64,000 nt of DNA from Streptomyces barringtoniae (GCF_020819595.1 NZ_JAJHNP010000016.1:62001-126000), one strand, 5' to 3'; positions 16,707 through 25,339 are shown, counted from the first letter of the stretch. Translations and numbers: made by a program. The notes: generated from the letters alone by a model not told the origin.

Positions 16707-17642
16707 TCACCGGGAATCGCCGGCCAGGGCAGCCAGGGTGGCCCTGATCTCCTCGACCATGTACTCAGGGCAGTGGAAAACGTCCTCGGCGCTGAAGCGG
16801 AGGAGGCTGCGGATCTCCGGACACCTCAGGATCTGGTTGAAGCGGGTAACGTCCCTGCGGTGGGCTTCACGAGTTCCGTGGTAGGCGTACCCCTCGATCT
16901 CCACCGCCAGCCCTGCCGCCCGGAACAGGAAATCGACGACGCGGCGACTGCCGTCCGGGGTGCGTAGCTCGGCCTGGCTCTCGAGGTGCAGGTCGGCGTC
17001 GTACATGCGCAGTCGGGCAACCGTCTCGGCGGGCGAACCGGCGAGTGGGTCGGTCAGGCACAGCCAGTTCCGGGCCCGGACCGACCCTTGCGAGGTGGTC
17101 TCGAGCGCCGCGGCGATCTCGTCCGGCTTGGTGAGCGGTGCGCGACGGACCCGCCCGACCCTGCGGTACGTCAGTGCCGAGTCCACGGCGACGAGCGCCT
17201 CGTCCCTGGGGCCGCGCCGGAGCAGGTCGGCGAGGGTGCGGGTGGGGGTGGTGAGCCGCAGGCCCTGTCGCTCCACCACGTCCCTCGTGCTGAGCGGCAT
17301 CCGGTGGACGCGCACGCCGGCGCTCACACCGCGGACGGTGAGCCGCGGGTCGATGAACTCCAGCGGCGTCTCGCGGCCACCCCCGAGTGTCTCGATCCGC
17401 CAGAGGGCAGCCGCCGAACCGTGGCTCACGATCAGCCGGGGTTCGCGGAGCAGCACGGCCCGGAGGTGAGTGAGGAGGTCAGGATTTCGCCCCGGCTCGG
17501 CCCAGGCGCCCTGCCGCAGCCGGGTCCAGCCCTCTGCCCGCAACGCACGCGTGAGACTGCGCCGGGGCCAGCCGGCCTCCACGGCACGCGAGGTGAGCAG
17601 GACGCCCCCGTCCGCCAGCGCCCTCAACCCCGTCCGCTCCAC
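16707..17642 (-). CDS. AbiEi-like / DUF559 endonuclease-fold protein
   Basis: A 311-residue protein. The N-terminal third (LADGGVLLTSRAVEAGWPRR, TRLRQGAWAEPG) looks like the winged-helix 'AbiEi antitoxin' domain that recurs in actinobacterial orphan proteins. The C-terminal part has RVVDFLFRAAGLAVEIEGYA followed by R-R-D-V-T-R-F-N-Q-I, an E/D-x-ExE arrangement like the Vsr/DUF559 nuclease fold. No AbiEii toxin is next to it, so a working toxin-antitoxin pair is not supported. The start is GTG 17642 without a clear ribosome site. Function is unknown; nuclease activity is an inference. Confidence 0.7.
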   Translation of the reverse strand: MERTGLRALADGGVLLTSRAVEAGWPRRSLTRALRAEGWTRLRQGAWAEPGRNPDLLTHLRAVLLREPRLIVSHGSAAALWRIETLGGGRETPLEFIDPRLTVRGVSAGVRVHRMPLSTRDVVERQGLRLTTPTRTLADLLRRGPRDEALVAVDSALTYRRVGRVRRAPLTKPDEIAAALETTSQGSVRARNWLCLTDPLAGSPAETVARLRMYDADLHLESQAELRTPDGSRRVVDFLFRAAGLAVEIEGYAYHGTREAHRRDVTRFNQILRCPEIRSLLRFSAEDVFHCPEYMVEEIRATLAALAGDSR

Positions 17643-17700
17643 CCCGGCAAGATCGCAGAATCCGCGACTTGCCGCCTGGCCTGTGGATAACCGGGCGGGG

Positions 17701-17907
17701 TCAGTCCTTCAGCGAGTCGAGGAAGACGGTCCAGGCGAGGGGGCGGAAGAGGAGTACGGGGCCGTCCTGGGCCTTCTTCGAGTCGCGGACGGGGATCACC
17801 ACGCCGGGCTGAGCGTCCGAGACTTCGACGCACTCGCCGCCGCTGCCGTTGCTGTAGCTGCTCTTGCGCCACACAGCTGTGCTCAGGTCAATCCCGGTGC
17901 TTGCCAT
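17701..17907 (-). CDS. DUF397 small protein
   Basis: A 68-residue protein with the DUF397 pattern: W-R-K-S-S-Y-S-N-G near the start, then C-V-E-V, V-R-D-S-K and a final F-L-D-S-L. Its first 20 bp overlap the end of the upstream HTH/DUF5753 gene, so the two are coupled. In Streptomyces such pairs (WhiJ/BldB-type modules) influence development and antibiotic production, the small protein probably acting with the HTH protein; the biochemical role is not established. Confidence 0.88.
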   Translation of the reverse strand: MASTGIDLSTAVWRKSSYSNGSGGECVEVSDAQPGVVIPVRDSKKAQDGPVLLFRPLAWTVFLDSLKD

Positions 17908-18739
17908 CTCGGTAGTCCTCTGCCGCTTGTTCGACCATGGCCAGGGACGCCTCTGGCGGGAGTGCCGCGGCCCTGAGCAGATCGTACGACCTGCGGTAGT
18001 TCTTCACGAGCGCCGGATAGTCGATGAGTTGGCCATTGTGGAGTCCCTCGGTGTAGGCCACAGCTGGGGCATCCGGGAAGGTCATCACCCTCATCATGCC
18101 CATCATGAACGGGTGAGCGTGCGTCGTTTCCGGGAGGATCTGCAGAACGCCCTGCGTGGAGCGGATCACGTGAGCGATGTGCTCCAGCTGTTCGGACATC
18201 TGCGTCGGAGGCAGAAGCGGTTTGCGGACGAGGGACTCGTGCAGTACGGCCCAGAACGAGGGCCGTTCTTCACGTTCCCAGATCTCCGCGCGCTGCAGTC
18301 GGGCCCTGACCTGCTTGTCGACGGTCTCGGGCGGCAGCCAGGGCAGCGACGTGTGTACGACGGCCTCGGCGTACGCCTGGGTCTGCAGCAGCCCCGGCAC
18401 CAGCATCGGCGCCCAGTCCTCGATCGTCTCCGCATGCCGCTCCATCTCCGCCACATCAGCGAAGTACTCCGCATGCCCCGACTGCCGTGCCCGGCGGGCG
18501 TCTTCACAACGGCGCTCGAAAAACCCGTCGGTCTTCAGCACCTTGTCGACATGGCGGGCCAGATCCAGCGGCATCCGCCGCTCCCCGCGCTCGATCTGGC
18601 TCAGGAACGGGACGCCCCGAAAGCTCCCTTCCGCCAACTGTTCCAGCGTGAGTCCCGCCAGCTCCCGTTGGTAGCGCAGTTCGGCGCCGTAGAAGGAGGG
18701 GACGTTCGCCGACGCGTCGGGATTCTTGCGTGGGGGCAC
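17888..18739 (-). CDS. Helix-turn-helix regulator with DUF5753 (WhiJ-like)
   Basis: A 283-residue protein: XRE-type HTH at about residues 15-70 (ELRYQRELAGLTLEQLAEGS, FLSQIERGER) and the DUF5753 domain from about 95 to 270 (MLVPGLLQTQAYAEAV, VLQILPETTHAHPFMMG, YTEGLHNGQLID). GTG 18739 is the start. It overlaps the DUF397 gene and is divergent from an ATP-binding protein, which completes the usual three-part WhiJ-type module. It probably represses or activates local targets; nothing in the sequence shows which. Confidence 0.88.
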   Translation of the reverse strand: MPPRKNPDASANVPSFYGAELRYQRELAGLTLEQLAEGSFRGVPFLSQIERGERRMPLDLARHVDKVLKTDGFFERRCEDARRARQSGHAEYFADVAEMERHAETIEDWAPMLVPGLLQTQAYAEAVVHTSLPWLPPETVDKQVRARLQRAEIWEREERPSFWAVLHESLVRKPLLPPTQMSEQLEHIAHVIRSTQGVLQILPETTHAHPFMMGMMRVMTFPDAPAVAYTEGLHNGQLIDYPALVKNYRRSYDLLRAAALPPEASLAMVEQAAEDYRDGKHRD

Positions 18740-18859
18740 AACTCATCACCGCCGTTTGCCACTTGCGCTTGCGCAGCCGAAACCTCTTCAAAAGGTACCG
18801 GCGGTGACGCCAACGTGTGACTGTTTCGTCACAGAGAGCACAGGAAGGCGTACGCAACC

Positions 18860-19477
18860 GTGTCGTCCTCGAATCCCCCCACCAGCCGCCCCGCCAACTC
18901 CGCCTTCGACACCACCCTCTGCGTGGAAGACCTGCGCGACGCCCTCTCCGCCCACGGCATCACCCTGCCTTCCCTCCGGGTGGACCTGCCGAGCTTCGCG
19001 GGCAGGTACCAGCCCCCGGCCGGCCTGGTGGCGCTCGGCAACTGCAATACGGCGACCGCGTACCAGCTGGCGAGGGCGCTGCGGGGTGAGAACCGTACGC
19101 CGAGCCCGCCTCCTCTGGACGTCGAACTCGTCGCCGTACCGAAGGCGCTCCAGGGCCTGCGCCGCACTGTCCGGCGCCACTTGGGCGCTCCCTGCGCCGA
19201 TGTCCAGCTCTGCGTCACCGAACTCGTCACCAACGTGATCCGGCATGTGGGGGAGGGGACCACCGTCCGTGTGCGGGTGGCCCGGACGGACGGCAACCGC
19301 ATCCGCGTCGAGGTCACGGACCCGGCCAAGGAGGCTCTCCCCGTGTCCCTGCCCAGCGCGCCCGACGACGAAACGGGACGCGGCCTCGCCCTGCTGGATG
19401 CGGTGGCGCTGTGCTGGAGCGTGGAGCAGGGGGTGGAGGGCAAGACGGTGTGGTGCGAGTTGGCCGGGGCGGAGTGA
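18860..19477 (+). CDS. ATP-binding protein, RsbW-like histidine-kinase fold
   Basis: A 205-residue protein whose C-terminal two thirds carry a GHKL ATPase domain: N-box VQLCVTELVTNVIRH, a D-P-A-K region in place of the G1 box, and GRGLALLDAV as the G2 motif. Stand-alone domains of this sort are anti-sigma-factor kinases or their relatives. The first 80 residues are variable. It is divergent from the WhiJ-like gene with 120 bp between the starts. GTG 18860 is used. No cognate sigma factor is nearby. Confidence 0.82.
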   Translation: MSSSNPPTSRPANSAFDTTLCVEDLRDALSAHGITLPSLRVDLPSFAGRYQPPAGLVALGNCNTATAYQLARALRGENRTPSPPPLDVELVAVPKALQGLRRTVRRHLGAPCADVQLCVTELVTNVIRHVGEGTTVRVRVARTDGNRIRVEVTDPAKEALPVSLPSAPDDETGRGLALLDAVALCWSVEQGVEGKTVWCELAGAE

Positions 19478-19525
19478 GCGACAGTTCGCGGCAGTGGGCC
19501 CGGGCATCTGTCCCGGACACACCTC

Positions 19526-19560
19526 GGCCGCGACGGCTCCCCCTCGGTGCCGTCGCGGCC
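19526..19560. terminator. Bidirectional hairpin terminator
   Basis: Perfect 12-bp arms GGCCGCGACGGC (19526-19537) and GCCGTCGCGGCC (19549-19560) with an 11-nt loop, between the convergent ATPase and afsS genes. Confidence 0.8.
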
Positions 19561-19582
19561 GGTCCCCCGTGCGGGAGGTGGC

Positions 19583-19804
19583 TCAGCTGGGTTCGGACGT
19601 CACGTGGGTGTTGTCCGGAGTCACCGTGCCGTCGGCGGCCACCGCCGGGGCGTCCGTGACGTGGGTGTTGAGCGGCTGGACCGTCTCGTCCGCCGGGGCG
19701 TCCGTGACGTGCGTGTTGAGCGGCTGGACCTTCCCGCCGGCCGGAGCGTCGGTGACGTGCGTGTTGTCCGGCTGGACGATCGTGTTGTTGTCGGTGTTGC
19801 TCAT
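19583..19804 (-). CDS. afsS: AfsS-like small repeat protein
   Basis: A 73-residue, very hydrophilic protein made almost entirely of four copies of an (L/D)-N-T-H-V-T-(D)-(A)-P unit, starting at residues 13, 29, 45 and 64 (spacing 16, 16, 19). It lies just downstream of afsR on the same strand, which is the place of afsS in S. coelicolor, and AfsS there is likewise a small 'sigma-factor-like' protein of short tandem repeats that raises antibiotic production when transcribed by AfsR (recalled knowledge). I start at ATG 19804, preceded by a GGGGAGG ribosome site. Its molecular mechanism is unknown. Confidence 0.78.
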   Translation of the reverse strand: MSNTDNNTIVQPDNTHVTDAPAGGKVQPLNTHVTDAPADETVQPLNTHVTDAPAVAADGTVTPDNTHVTSEPS

Positions 19805-19840
19805 GGGTGCCTCCCCTGGTGGATCACTGTGGAACGTGAG

Positions 19841-19880
19841 GGCCCGCCCGGTCACTCCCCCGTGGGCGGCCGGGCGGGCC
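19841..19880. terminator. Hairpin in the afsR-afsS intergenic region
   Basis: Perfect arms GGCCCGCCCGG (19841-19851) and CCGGGCGGGCC (19870-19880), 18-nt loop. It could end afsR transcripts or form part of the afsS leader. Confidence 0.55.
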
Positions 19881-19984
19881 GCTCGGGCCGCCCAACCCTA
19901 ATCCCCCGTGGTTGTGGCGGCCCTCACCGCGGTCCGTCTGCCCCCCGACGCGACGGATCGACAACAAGGAGAGTGCCGTGCGGC

Positions 19985-20002
19985 GATAAACGAACGATGA
20001 AC
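19985..20002 (-). promoter_or_regulatory. Candidate AfsR/PhoP direct-repeat box upstream of afsS
   Basis: On the minus strand, GTTCATC (20002-19996) is followed 11 bp later by GTTTATC (19991-19985). Direct repeats of this 7-mer with 11-bp spacing are the known pattern bound by AfsR and PhoP at the S. coelicolor afsS promoter. The box lies directly after the afsR stop and about 180 bp before the afsS ATG. Confidence 0.6.
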
Positions 20003-20026
20003 GCCCCGGCAGAGCCCGGCAGAGGC

Positions 20027-23002
20027 TCAGGCGGCCGCCACCGGCGTCAGGAGCTTGCGGACCTCGTCGGCCTCCGGGGCGTTCAGGTGCTCGTAGATCT
20101 CCAGGGCTTCACGCCAGCAGACCTGGGCCCGGCCCAGGTGGCCGATGCCGTTCAGGGCTCGGCCCAGCACGGTCAGGACATGGCCGCGGCGCCATTCGCC
20201 TCCGATGCCCCGAAGGACGGTGAGCGCCATCTCGGCGTTGCTCGCGGCCTGTGACGGCCTGCGCGCGTCCAGGTCGACCTCCGCGAGCCGGCAGAGCGTC
20301 ATTCCTTCCCACAGGCGCTGACGGCTGTCGCGGAAGACACGCAGGGCCTGTTCCAGCTGCTCGGCCGCGCTGTCGTGCCGGCCGGACTTGCCGAGGGCCA
20401 GGCCGAAGGCGTAGCGCCCGTTCGCTCCCCTGAGGGTGTGGCCGAGCTGCTGGTAGATGTCCGTTCCCTGGCGGGCGAGGACGACCGCGGTGTCGGCGCG
20501 GTCCGTCGCAAGGTGCAGACGTGACAGGTTGCACAGGGCGGCCGCCGTGCCCGCGAGGTCGCCGCAGCTGCGGAACTTCTCGATGGCCTGGCTGAAGTAG
20601 CCTTCGGCGTCCTCGTGCCGGTTCTGGTAGAACGCCGTGCTGCCCAGCACGTTCGCCGCCCAGCAGGAGGGCAGCGGGTCGTGGGCCGCCTCCGCGAGCT
20701 GGAACGCCTCCAGCGCCTCGCGGTAGGCCTGGTCGAACACCCCGGAGAACAGCCGCGCGTTGCTCAGAACGACGGAGGCCCTGCCCTCGGCACGCACATC
20801 GCCGACGGCCCGCGCCACTGACCTCAGCGCGGCCGCGGCCGCCTCGTACTCCCTCGAGTTGGCACCGGATTCCGCCAGGTCGACGGACGCCCACAGGAGA
20901 TCGATCGCGCGCCGCAGCGTGCTTCCGCCGGCGGACTGCCGTACGCAGGCGAGCAGGCAGACCGCCTCCGCGTACAGCCAGTCCTGTGCGCCGTGCCGGT
21001 CCTCGAAACCCAGCCCCCGGTACCCGGTCGGTTCCAGGTGGTCCACCAGCCGGTCCCCCGGCCGCTCCATCGCATAGACCTGGGCCGCCGTGGCCAGGTA
21101 GAAGTCCAGCAACCGCGACATCGCAGCCTCCCGCTCGCCCGGCGGCTGTTCGTCCCTCTCCGCGCAGGCACGCGCGTAGAGCCGGACCAGGTCGTGGAAG
21201 CGGTAGCGACCCGGCGCCGCCGACTCCAGCAGCGACGTGTCGACGAGGGACTCCAGCAGGTCCTCGGTCTCCTCCACGGGCAGGTCGAGGACCGCGGCCG
21301 CGGCGGCCAGGGAGATGTCCGGGCCGTCGGCCAGGCCCAGCAGGCGGAACGCCCGGGCCTGGGCCGGCTCCAGCTGGCCGTAGCCCAGCTCGAAGGTGGC
21401 CTTCACCGCCAGGTCGCCGGCCTGCAGTTCGTCCAGGCGGCGGCGTTCGTCCCCGAGCTTGGCCGCCAGGACCGAGACCGTCCACGTCCGCCGGGCGGCG
21501 AGCCGGGACGCCGCGATACGGATCGCCAGCGGGAGGAAACCGCACGCCGCCACCACGTCCAGCGCCGCCTCCCGTTCCGCGGCCACCCGCTCCTCGCCCA
21601 CGATCCTCGTGAAGAGGGACAGCGCCTCGTCGGGGGACATCACGTCCAGGTCCACCAGGTGGGCCCCGGCCAGGTCGACCATCCTCACCCGGGACGTCAC
21701 CAGGGCCGCGCAGCCCTCCGTGCCGGGCAGGAGCGGGCGTACCTGTGCCGCGTCCTTCGCGTTGTCCAGCAGCACCAGGACCCGGCGGCCGTCCAGGACC
21801 GAGCGGTAGAGCGCCGCCCGTTCGTCCAGGGAGTCCGGGATCGCCGAGTCCGCCGTGCCCAGGGCGCGCAGGAAGGAGCCGAGGACCGTTTCCGGTTCCG
21901 CCGGTCTCGGGCCCGCGCCCTGCAGGTCCACGTACAGCTGGCCGTCCGGGAAGGCGCCCCGCGCCCGGTGGGCGACATGGACCGCGAGGGTCGTCTTGCC
22001 GACGCCGCCGATGCCGGCCAGTGCCGACACCGCCATCACCCGGTCCCCGGCGTCCGGGGACTCCGAGGCCGAGGACAGCACCTCGCTCAGTTCGGTCACG
22101 AAGGACGCACGGCCGGTGAAGTCGGGGACGGAGGCGGGAAGTTGGGCCGGGCGGACCGGGACCGCCGCCGGCTCCGACGCCGGGGACGACGGTTCCGCCA
22201 GGGCCGGGTCCGCCTGCAGGATGCGCTGCTGGAGCTCGCGCAGCCCGGGGCGCGGGTCCACGCCCAGTTCCTCGGCCAGCAGGCGGCGGGTGTCGGCGTA
22301 GACCGCCAGGGCCTCCGCCTGCCGGCCGCTGCGGTACAGGGCCAGCATCAGCAGCTCACGCAACCGCTCACGCAGGGGATACGCGGCCGTCAGCGCCGTC
22401 AGCTCCGACACGGCCTCCGCGTGACAGCCCTGTTCCAGGTCCATGTCCAGGCGGGACTCCAGCAGGCCCAGGCGCCACTCCTCCAGGCGGACCCGCTGGG
22501 TCTCGGCGTACGGGCCGGGGACACCGGCCAGCACCTCGCCGTCCCACCTGCCGAGGGCCTGGTTCAGCAGTTCGCGAGCGCGGCACAGGTCGCCGGCCGC
22601 CCGTGACTTCTCCGCCTCCGCCGCCAGGTCCTGCGCGACGGTCAGGTCCAGGGCGTCCTCGGCCGGCACCCGCACCGCGTAACCGCCGGACTCGCTGACC
22701 AGCACCCCGGGGGGCAGGATCTTGCGCAGGCGGGACGCGTACGTGCGCACCGCCGCCAGCGCCTGCGACGGGGGCTCGGCGCCCCACAGCGCGTCGATCA
22801 GTTCCGCCGCCGTCGCCGTACGGCCCTCGCGCAGCAGCAGGGCGGCCAGCAGGGCGCGCTGCTGGGGCGAGCCCGTGCCGATCTGCTCCGCGCCGCGCCA
22901 GGCCCGCACCGGACCGAGCACGCCGAACCGCAGCGCCTCCGGCTCCGTGACGGTCACGGAGCCGGGACGCCGCTGCTCAGGCACTCGCGGCCCACCGTCC
23001 AT
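20027..23002 (-). CDS. afsR: AfsR, SARP-type regulator with NB-ARC and TPR domains
   Basis: A 991-residue regulator: OmpR-like DNA-binding domain (about 24-112), bacterial transcriptional activation domain (about 118-265), an NB-ARC ATPase with Walker A GIGGVGKTT (330-338), then TPR repeats to the end. Its beginning, MDGGPRVPEQRR, and its layout match AfsR of S. coelicolor (993 residues). AfsR is phosphorylated by AfsK and other kinases, then binds the afsS promoter and stimulates its transcription. The ATG at 23002 is preceded by GAGGGGGA; longer in-frame extensions upstream are not needed. afsS follows on the same strand. Confidence 0.93.
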   Translation of the reverse strand: MDGGPRVPEQRRPGSVTVTEPEALRFGVLGPVRAWRGAEQIGTGSPQQRALLAALLLREGRTATAAELIDALWGAEPPSQALAAVRTYASRLRKILPPGVLVSESGGYAVRVPAEDALDLTVAQDLAAEAEKSRAAGDLCRARELLNQALGRWDGEVLAGVPGPYAETQRVRLEEWRLGLLESRLDMDLEQGCHAEAVSELTALTAAYPLRERLRELLMLALYRSGRQAEALAVYADTRRLLAEELGVDPRPGLRELQQRILQADPALAEPSSPASEPAAVPVRPAQLPASVPDFTGRASFVTELSEVLSSASESPDAGDRVMAVSALAGIGGVGKTTLAVHVAHRARGAFPDGQLYVDLQGAGPRPAEPETVLGSFLRALGTADSAIPDSLDERAALYRSVLDGRRVLVLLDNAKDAAQVRPLLPGTEGCAALVTSRVRMVDLAGAHLVDLDVMSPDEALSLFTRIVGEERVAAEREAALDVVAACGFLPLAIRIAASRLAARRTWTVSVLAAKLGDERRRLDELQAGDLAVKATFELGYGQLEPAQARAFRLLGLADGPDISLAAAAAVLDLPVEETEDLLESLVDTSLLESAAPGRYRFHDLVRLYARACAERDEQPPGEREAAMSRLLDFYLATAAQVYAMERPGDRLVDHLEPTGYRGLGFEDRHGAQDWLYAEAVCLLACVRQSAGGSTLRRAIDLLWASVDLAESGANSREYEAAAAALRSVARAVGDVRAEGRASVVLSNARLFSGVFDQAYREALEAFQLAEAAHDPLPSCWAANVLGSTAFYQNRHEDAEGYFSQAIEKFRSCGDLAGTAAALCNLSRLHLATDRADTAVVLARQGTDIYQQLGHTLRGANGRYAFGLALGKSGRHDSAAEQLEQALRVFRDSRQRLWEGMTLCRLAEVDLDARRPSQAASNAEMALTVLRGIGGEWRRGHVLTVLGRALNGIGHLGRAQVCWREALEIYEHLNAPEADEVRKLLTPVAAA

Positions 23003-23143
23003 GCGTTCGTCCCCCTCGGCATCACGAACAACCCCGTCAGTTTGCCTTGTTCCGGGCGGTTCCGTCAGCCGTGGGAGACGCCGATCACAGGGCCGTGCTT
23101 CCCGGTACACAAACCCCTCACACCCTCTTTGCAAGCACCCACT

Positions 23144-23162
23144 AGCTGACGGACCGTCAGAT
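23144..23162. promoter_or_regulatory. Operator palindrome, copy 5 (TetR-type)
   Basis: AGCTGACGGACCGTCAGAT, perfect CTGACGG/CCGTCAG arms around one base, 19 bp before the amidohydrolase start. One of the two best copies. Confidence 0.85.
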
Positions 23163-23181
23163 CGGCGCTACCGTGAGGGCC

Positions 23182-24405
23182 ATGGAGACCACACAGTTCC
23201 CGCTGATCATCTCCGTCGACGACCACACCGTCGAGCCCGCCGGCGTCTGGCAGGACCGGCTGCCGAGGAAATACCTGGACGTCGGGCCCCGGATCGTGCG
23301 CGCCCCGCTGAAGGAGATGACCTTCCTGGGCGGGCGCTTCAAGCCCGTCATGGGCGAACCCGGCAGTACCGACGGACCCCTCGGCGACTGGTGGGCCTAC
23401 GAAGACCTGCGCAGGCCCCTGACCCGGCTCGACACCGCCGTCGGGTACGACCGGGACGAGGTCAGGCTCGAGGTCATCACCTACGAGCAGATGCGGGCGG
23501 GGTCCTACGACGTGTCCGCCCGGCTCGCCGACATGGACGTCAACCACGTCCAGTCCGCCGTCTGCTTCCCCACCTTCCCGCGCTTTTGCGGGCAGACCTT
23601 CGCCGAGGCCGCCGACAAGGAGCTCGCCCTGCTGTGCGTGCGCGCCTACAACGACTGGATGGTGGAGGAGTGGTGCGGGCCGAAGGCGCACGGGCGGCTC
23701 GTACCGCTCACCCTCATACCCCTGTGGGACGCCGAGCTGGCCGCCGCCGAGGTGCGGCGCAACGCGCACAGAGGAGTGCGGGCCGTCGCCTTCTCCGAGA
23801 TACCCCCGCACCTGGGCCTGCCGTCCGTCCACTCCGACGACTGGGATCCCTTCCTGGCCGCCTGCGACGAGACCGGCACGGTCGTTGCCATGCACATCGG
23901 CTCCAGCAGCCGTATGCCCTCCACCTCCGCCGACGCGCCGCCCGCCGTCGGCTCCACCATCACCTTCGCCAACTGCTGCTTCTCGATGGTGGACTGGCTG
24001 ATGAGCGGCAAGTTCGAGCGGTTCCCGAACCTCAGGGTCATGTACGCCGAGGGGCAGATCGGGTGGATTCCGTACATCCTCGAGCGCGCCGATGTCGTGT
24101 GGGAGGAGAACCGGGGGTGGGGCGGGGTCGCCGGCAAGGTCACCCGGCCGCCGTCCGAGACCTTCGCCGGGCACGTCTACGGCTGCTTCTTCGACGACGC
24201 CTTCGGGCTGAGGAACCTGGACGCCATCGGGGTCGGCAACGTCCTGTACGAGACCGACTACCCGCACTCCGACTCCACCTGGCCCAAGTCCCGCGAGGTC
24301 GGTGAGGCGCAGATGGGGCACCTGCCGGCGGACGTGGTCGAGCGGATCGTGCGCGGCAACGCCATCGAGCTGCTGGGGCTCACCCCCGAAGGGCTCTGGC
24401 GGTGA
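23182..24405 (+). CDS. Amidohydrolase-2 family metal-dependent hydrolase
   Basis: A 407-residue TIM-barrel hydrolase of the amidohydrolase-2 (ACMS decarboxylase-like) type. Features: SVDDHTVEP near the start in place of the H-x-H metal site, a VVAMHIGSSSR histidine strand, and the C-terminal TDYPHSDSTWP aspartate motif followed by GNAIELLGL. Members hydrolyse or decarboxylate ring acids; some act on steroid or aromatic intermediates. It is first in a gene run (amidohydrolase, LLM, SDR) controlled by operator copy 5. The next gene starts inside its stop codon (GTGA). ATG 23182 is used; GTG 23173 is an alternative. Confidence 0.85.
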   Translation: METTQFPLIISVDDHTVEPAGVWQDRLPRKYLDVGPRIVRAPLKEMTFLGGRFKPVMGEPGSTDGPLGDWWAYEDLRRPLTRLDTAVGYDRDEVRLEVITYEQMRAGSYDVSARLADMDVNHVQSAVCFPTFPRFCGQTFAEAADKELALLCVRAYNDWMVEEWCGPKAHGRLVPLTLIPLWDAELAAAEVRRNAHRGVRAVAFSEIPPHLGLPSVHSDDWDPFLAACDETGTVVAMHIGSSSRMPSTSADAPPAVGSTITFANCCFSMVDWLMSGKFERFPNLRVMYAEGQIGWIPYILERADVVWEENRGWGGVAGKVTRPPSETFAGHVYGCFFDDAFGLRNLDAIGVGNVLYETDYPHSDSTWPKSREVGEAQMGHLPADVVERIVRGNAIELLGLTPEGLWR

Positions 24406-25328
24406 GTGCCCTGGCGTACGGGATCCAGCTGCCCGTGCAGGCGCAGAGCGCCCTGTTCGCGGAAGGCTGGGAGGCCGGGGCCGGCCCGGAGGACCTGGTG
24501 GCCGTCGCGCGGGCCGTGGACCGGGCCGGGTTCGACTACCTCGCCGCCTGCGACCACGTGGCGATCCCGCGCCGGCTCGCCCCCGCCATGAGCACGGTCT
24601 GGTACGACCCGGTCGCCACCCTCGCCCACCTCGCCGCCGTGACCGAGCGGGTACGGCTGCTCAGCCATGTGGCGGTCGTGGGGCTGCGGCACCCGCTGCT
24701 CACCGCCAAGCAGTACGCCACCCTCGACCACCTCTGCGGCGGCCGGCTGGTCCTCGGGGTGGGGGCCGGGCATGTGCGGGAGGAGTTCGAGGTGCTCGGG
24801 GCCGACTTCGAGCGGCGGGGGGCGGTGCTGGACGAGGTGATCGACGCGCTGCGGGCCGCCCTGGGCGCGGAGGAGTTCCCCGAGCACCACGGGAAGACCT
24901 ACGACTTCGCCGGGCTCGGCCAGCGCCCCCGGCCGGCCCAGCCGCGGGTCCCCCTCTGGGTCGGCGGCTCCTCGCCCGCCGCCGTGCGCCGGGCCGCGCT
25001 GAAGGGGGACGGCTGGCTGCCGCAGGGGGATCCGCGGGACCGGCTGCCCGCGCAGATCGAACGGATCCGGCGACTGCGCGCGCAGGCGGGCGTCAAGGGG
25101 CCGTTCACCGTCGGCGCGATCGCCGAGCCGCTGTACGTCGGGCGGGCCGGCTGGGACGTCGGACGGCGGACCCTCACCGGGGCGCCGGAGGCGATCGCCG
25201 AGTCGCTGCGGGCCTACCGGGCCATGGGCGTGGACCAGGTCCAGGTGCGGTTCCGCAGCCGGAGCCGGGCCGAACTCATCGAGCAGATCGGGCTGTTCGG
25301 GGCGGAGGTCGCACCCCGGCTGAACTGA
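24402..25328 (+). CDS. LLM-class F420-dependent oxidoreductase
   Basis: A 308-residue luciferase-like TIM-barrel protein. Typical blocks are FDYLAACDHVAIP, the ERVRLLSHVAVVGLRHP strand, GRLVLGVGAGHVREEFEVLG and PLWVGGSSPAAVRRAA. Proteins of this subfamily use coenzyme F420. The 4-bp GTGA overlap with the amidohydrolase and the 11-bp gap to the SDR gene place it in one operon. Its substrate is presumably an intermediate of the pathway handled by its neighbours. Confidence 0.86.
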   Translation: MSALAYGIQLPVQAQSALFAEGWEAGAGPEDLVAVARAVDRAGFDYLAACDHVAIPRRLAPAMSTVWYDPVATLAHLAAVTERVRLLSHVAVVGLRHPLLTAKQYATLDHLCGGRLVLGVGAGHVREEFEVLGADFERRGAVLDEVIDALRAALGAEEFPEHHGKTYDFAGLGQRPRPAQPRVPLWVGGSSPAAVRRAALKGDGWLPQGDPRDRLPAQIERIRRLRAQAGVKGPFTVGAIAEPLYVGRAGWDVGRRTLTGAPEAIAESLRAYRAMGVDQVQVRFRSRSRAELIEQIGLFGAEVAPRLN

Positions 25329-25339
25329 AGGAGCACGCC

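Noticed and set aside
15626..16967. Several overlapping 180-300-codon frames on both strands of the inverted-repeat element
   Set aside because: They are Pro/Arg-rich, overlap each other, lack ribosome sites, and the same peptide strings appear on opposite strands because of the inverted repeat.
16707..17642. AbiEi-like gene as the antitoxin of a type IV toxin-antitoxin pair
   Set aside because: No AbiEii nucleotidyltransferase toxin lies next to it and the C-terminus is a nuclease-like domain instead.
19583..19804. The repeat protein as a multi-core RiPP precursor
   Set aside because: No modifying enzyme, protease or transporter is nearby, and position next to afsR fits AfsS better.
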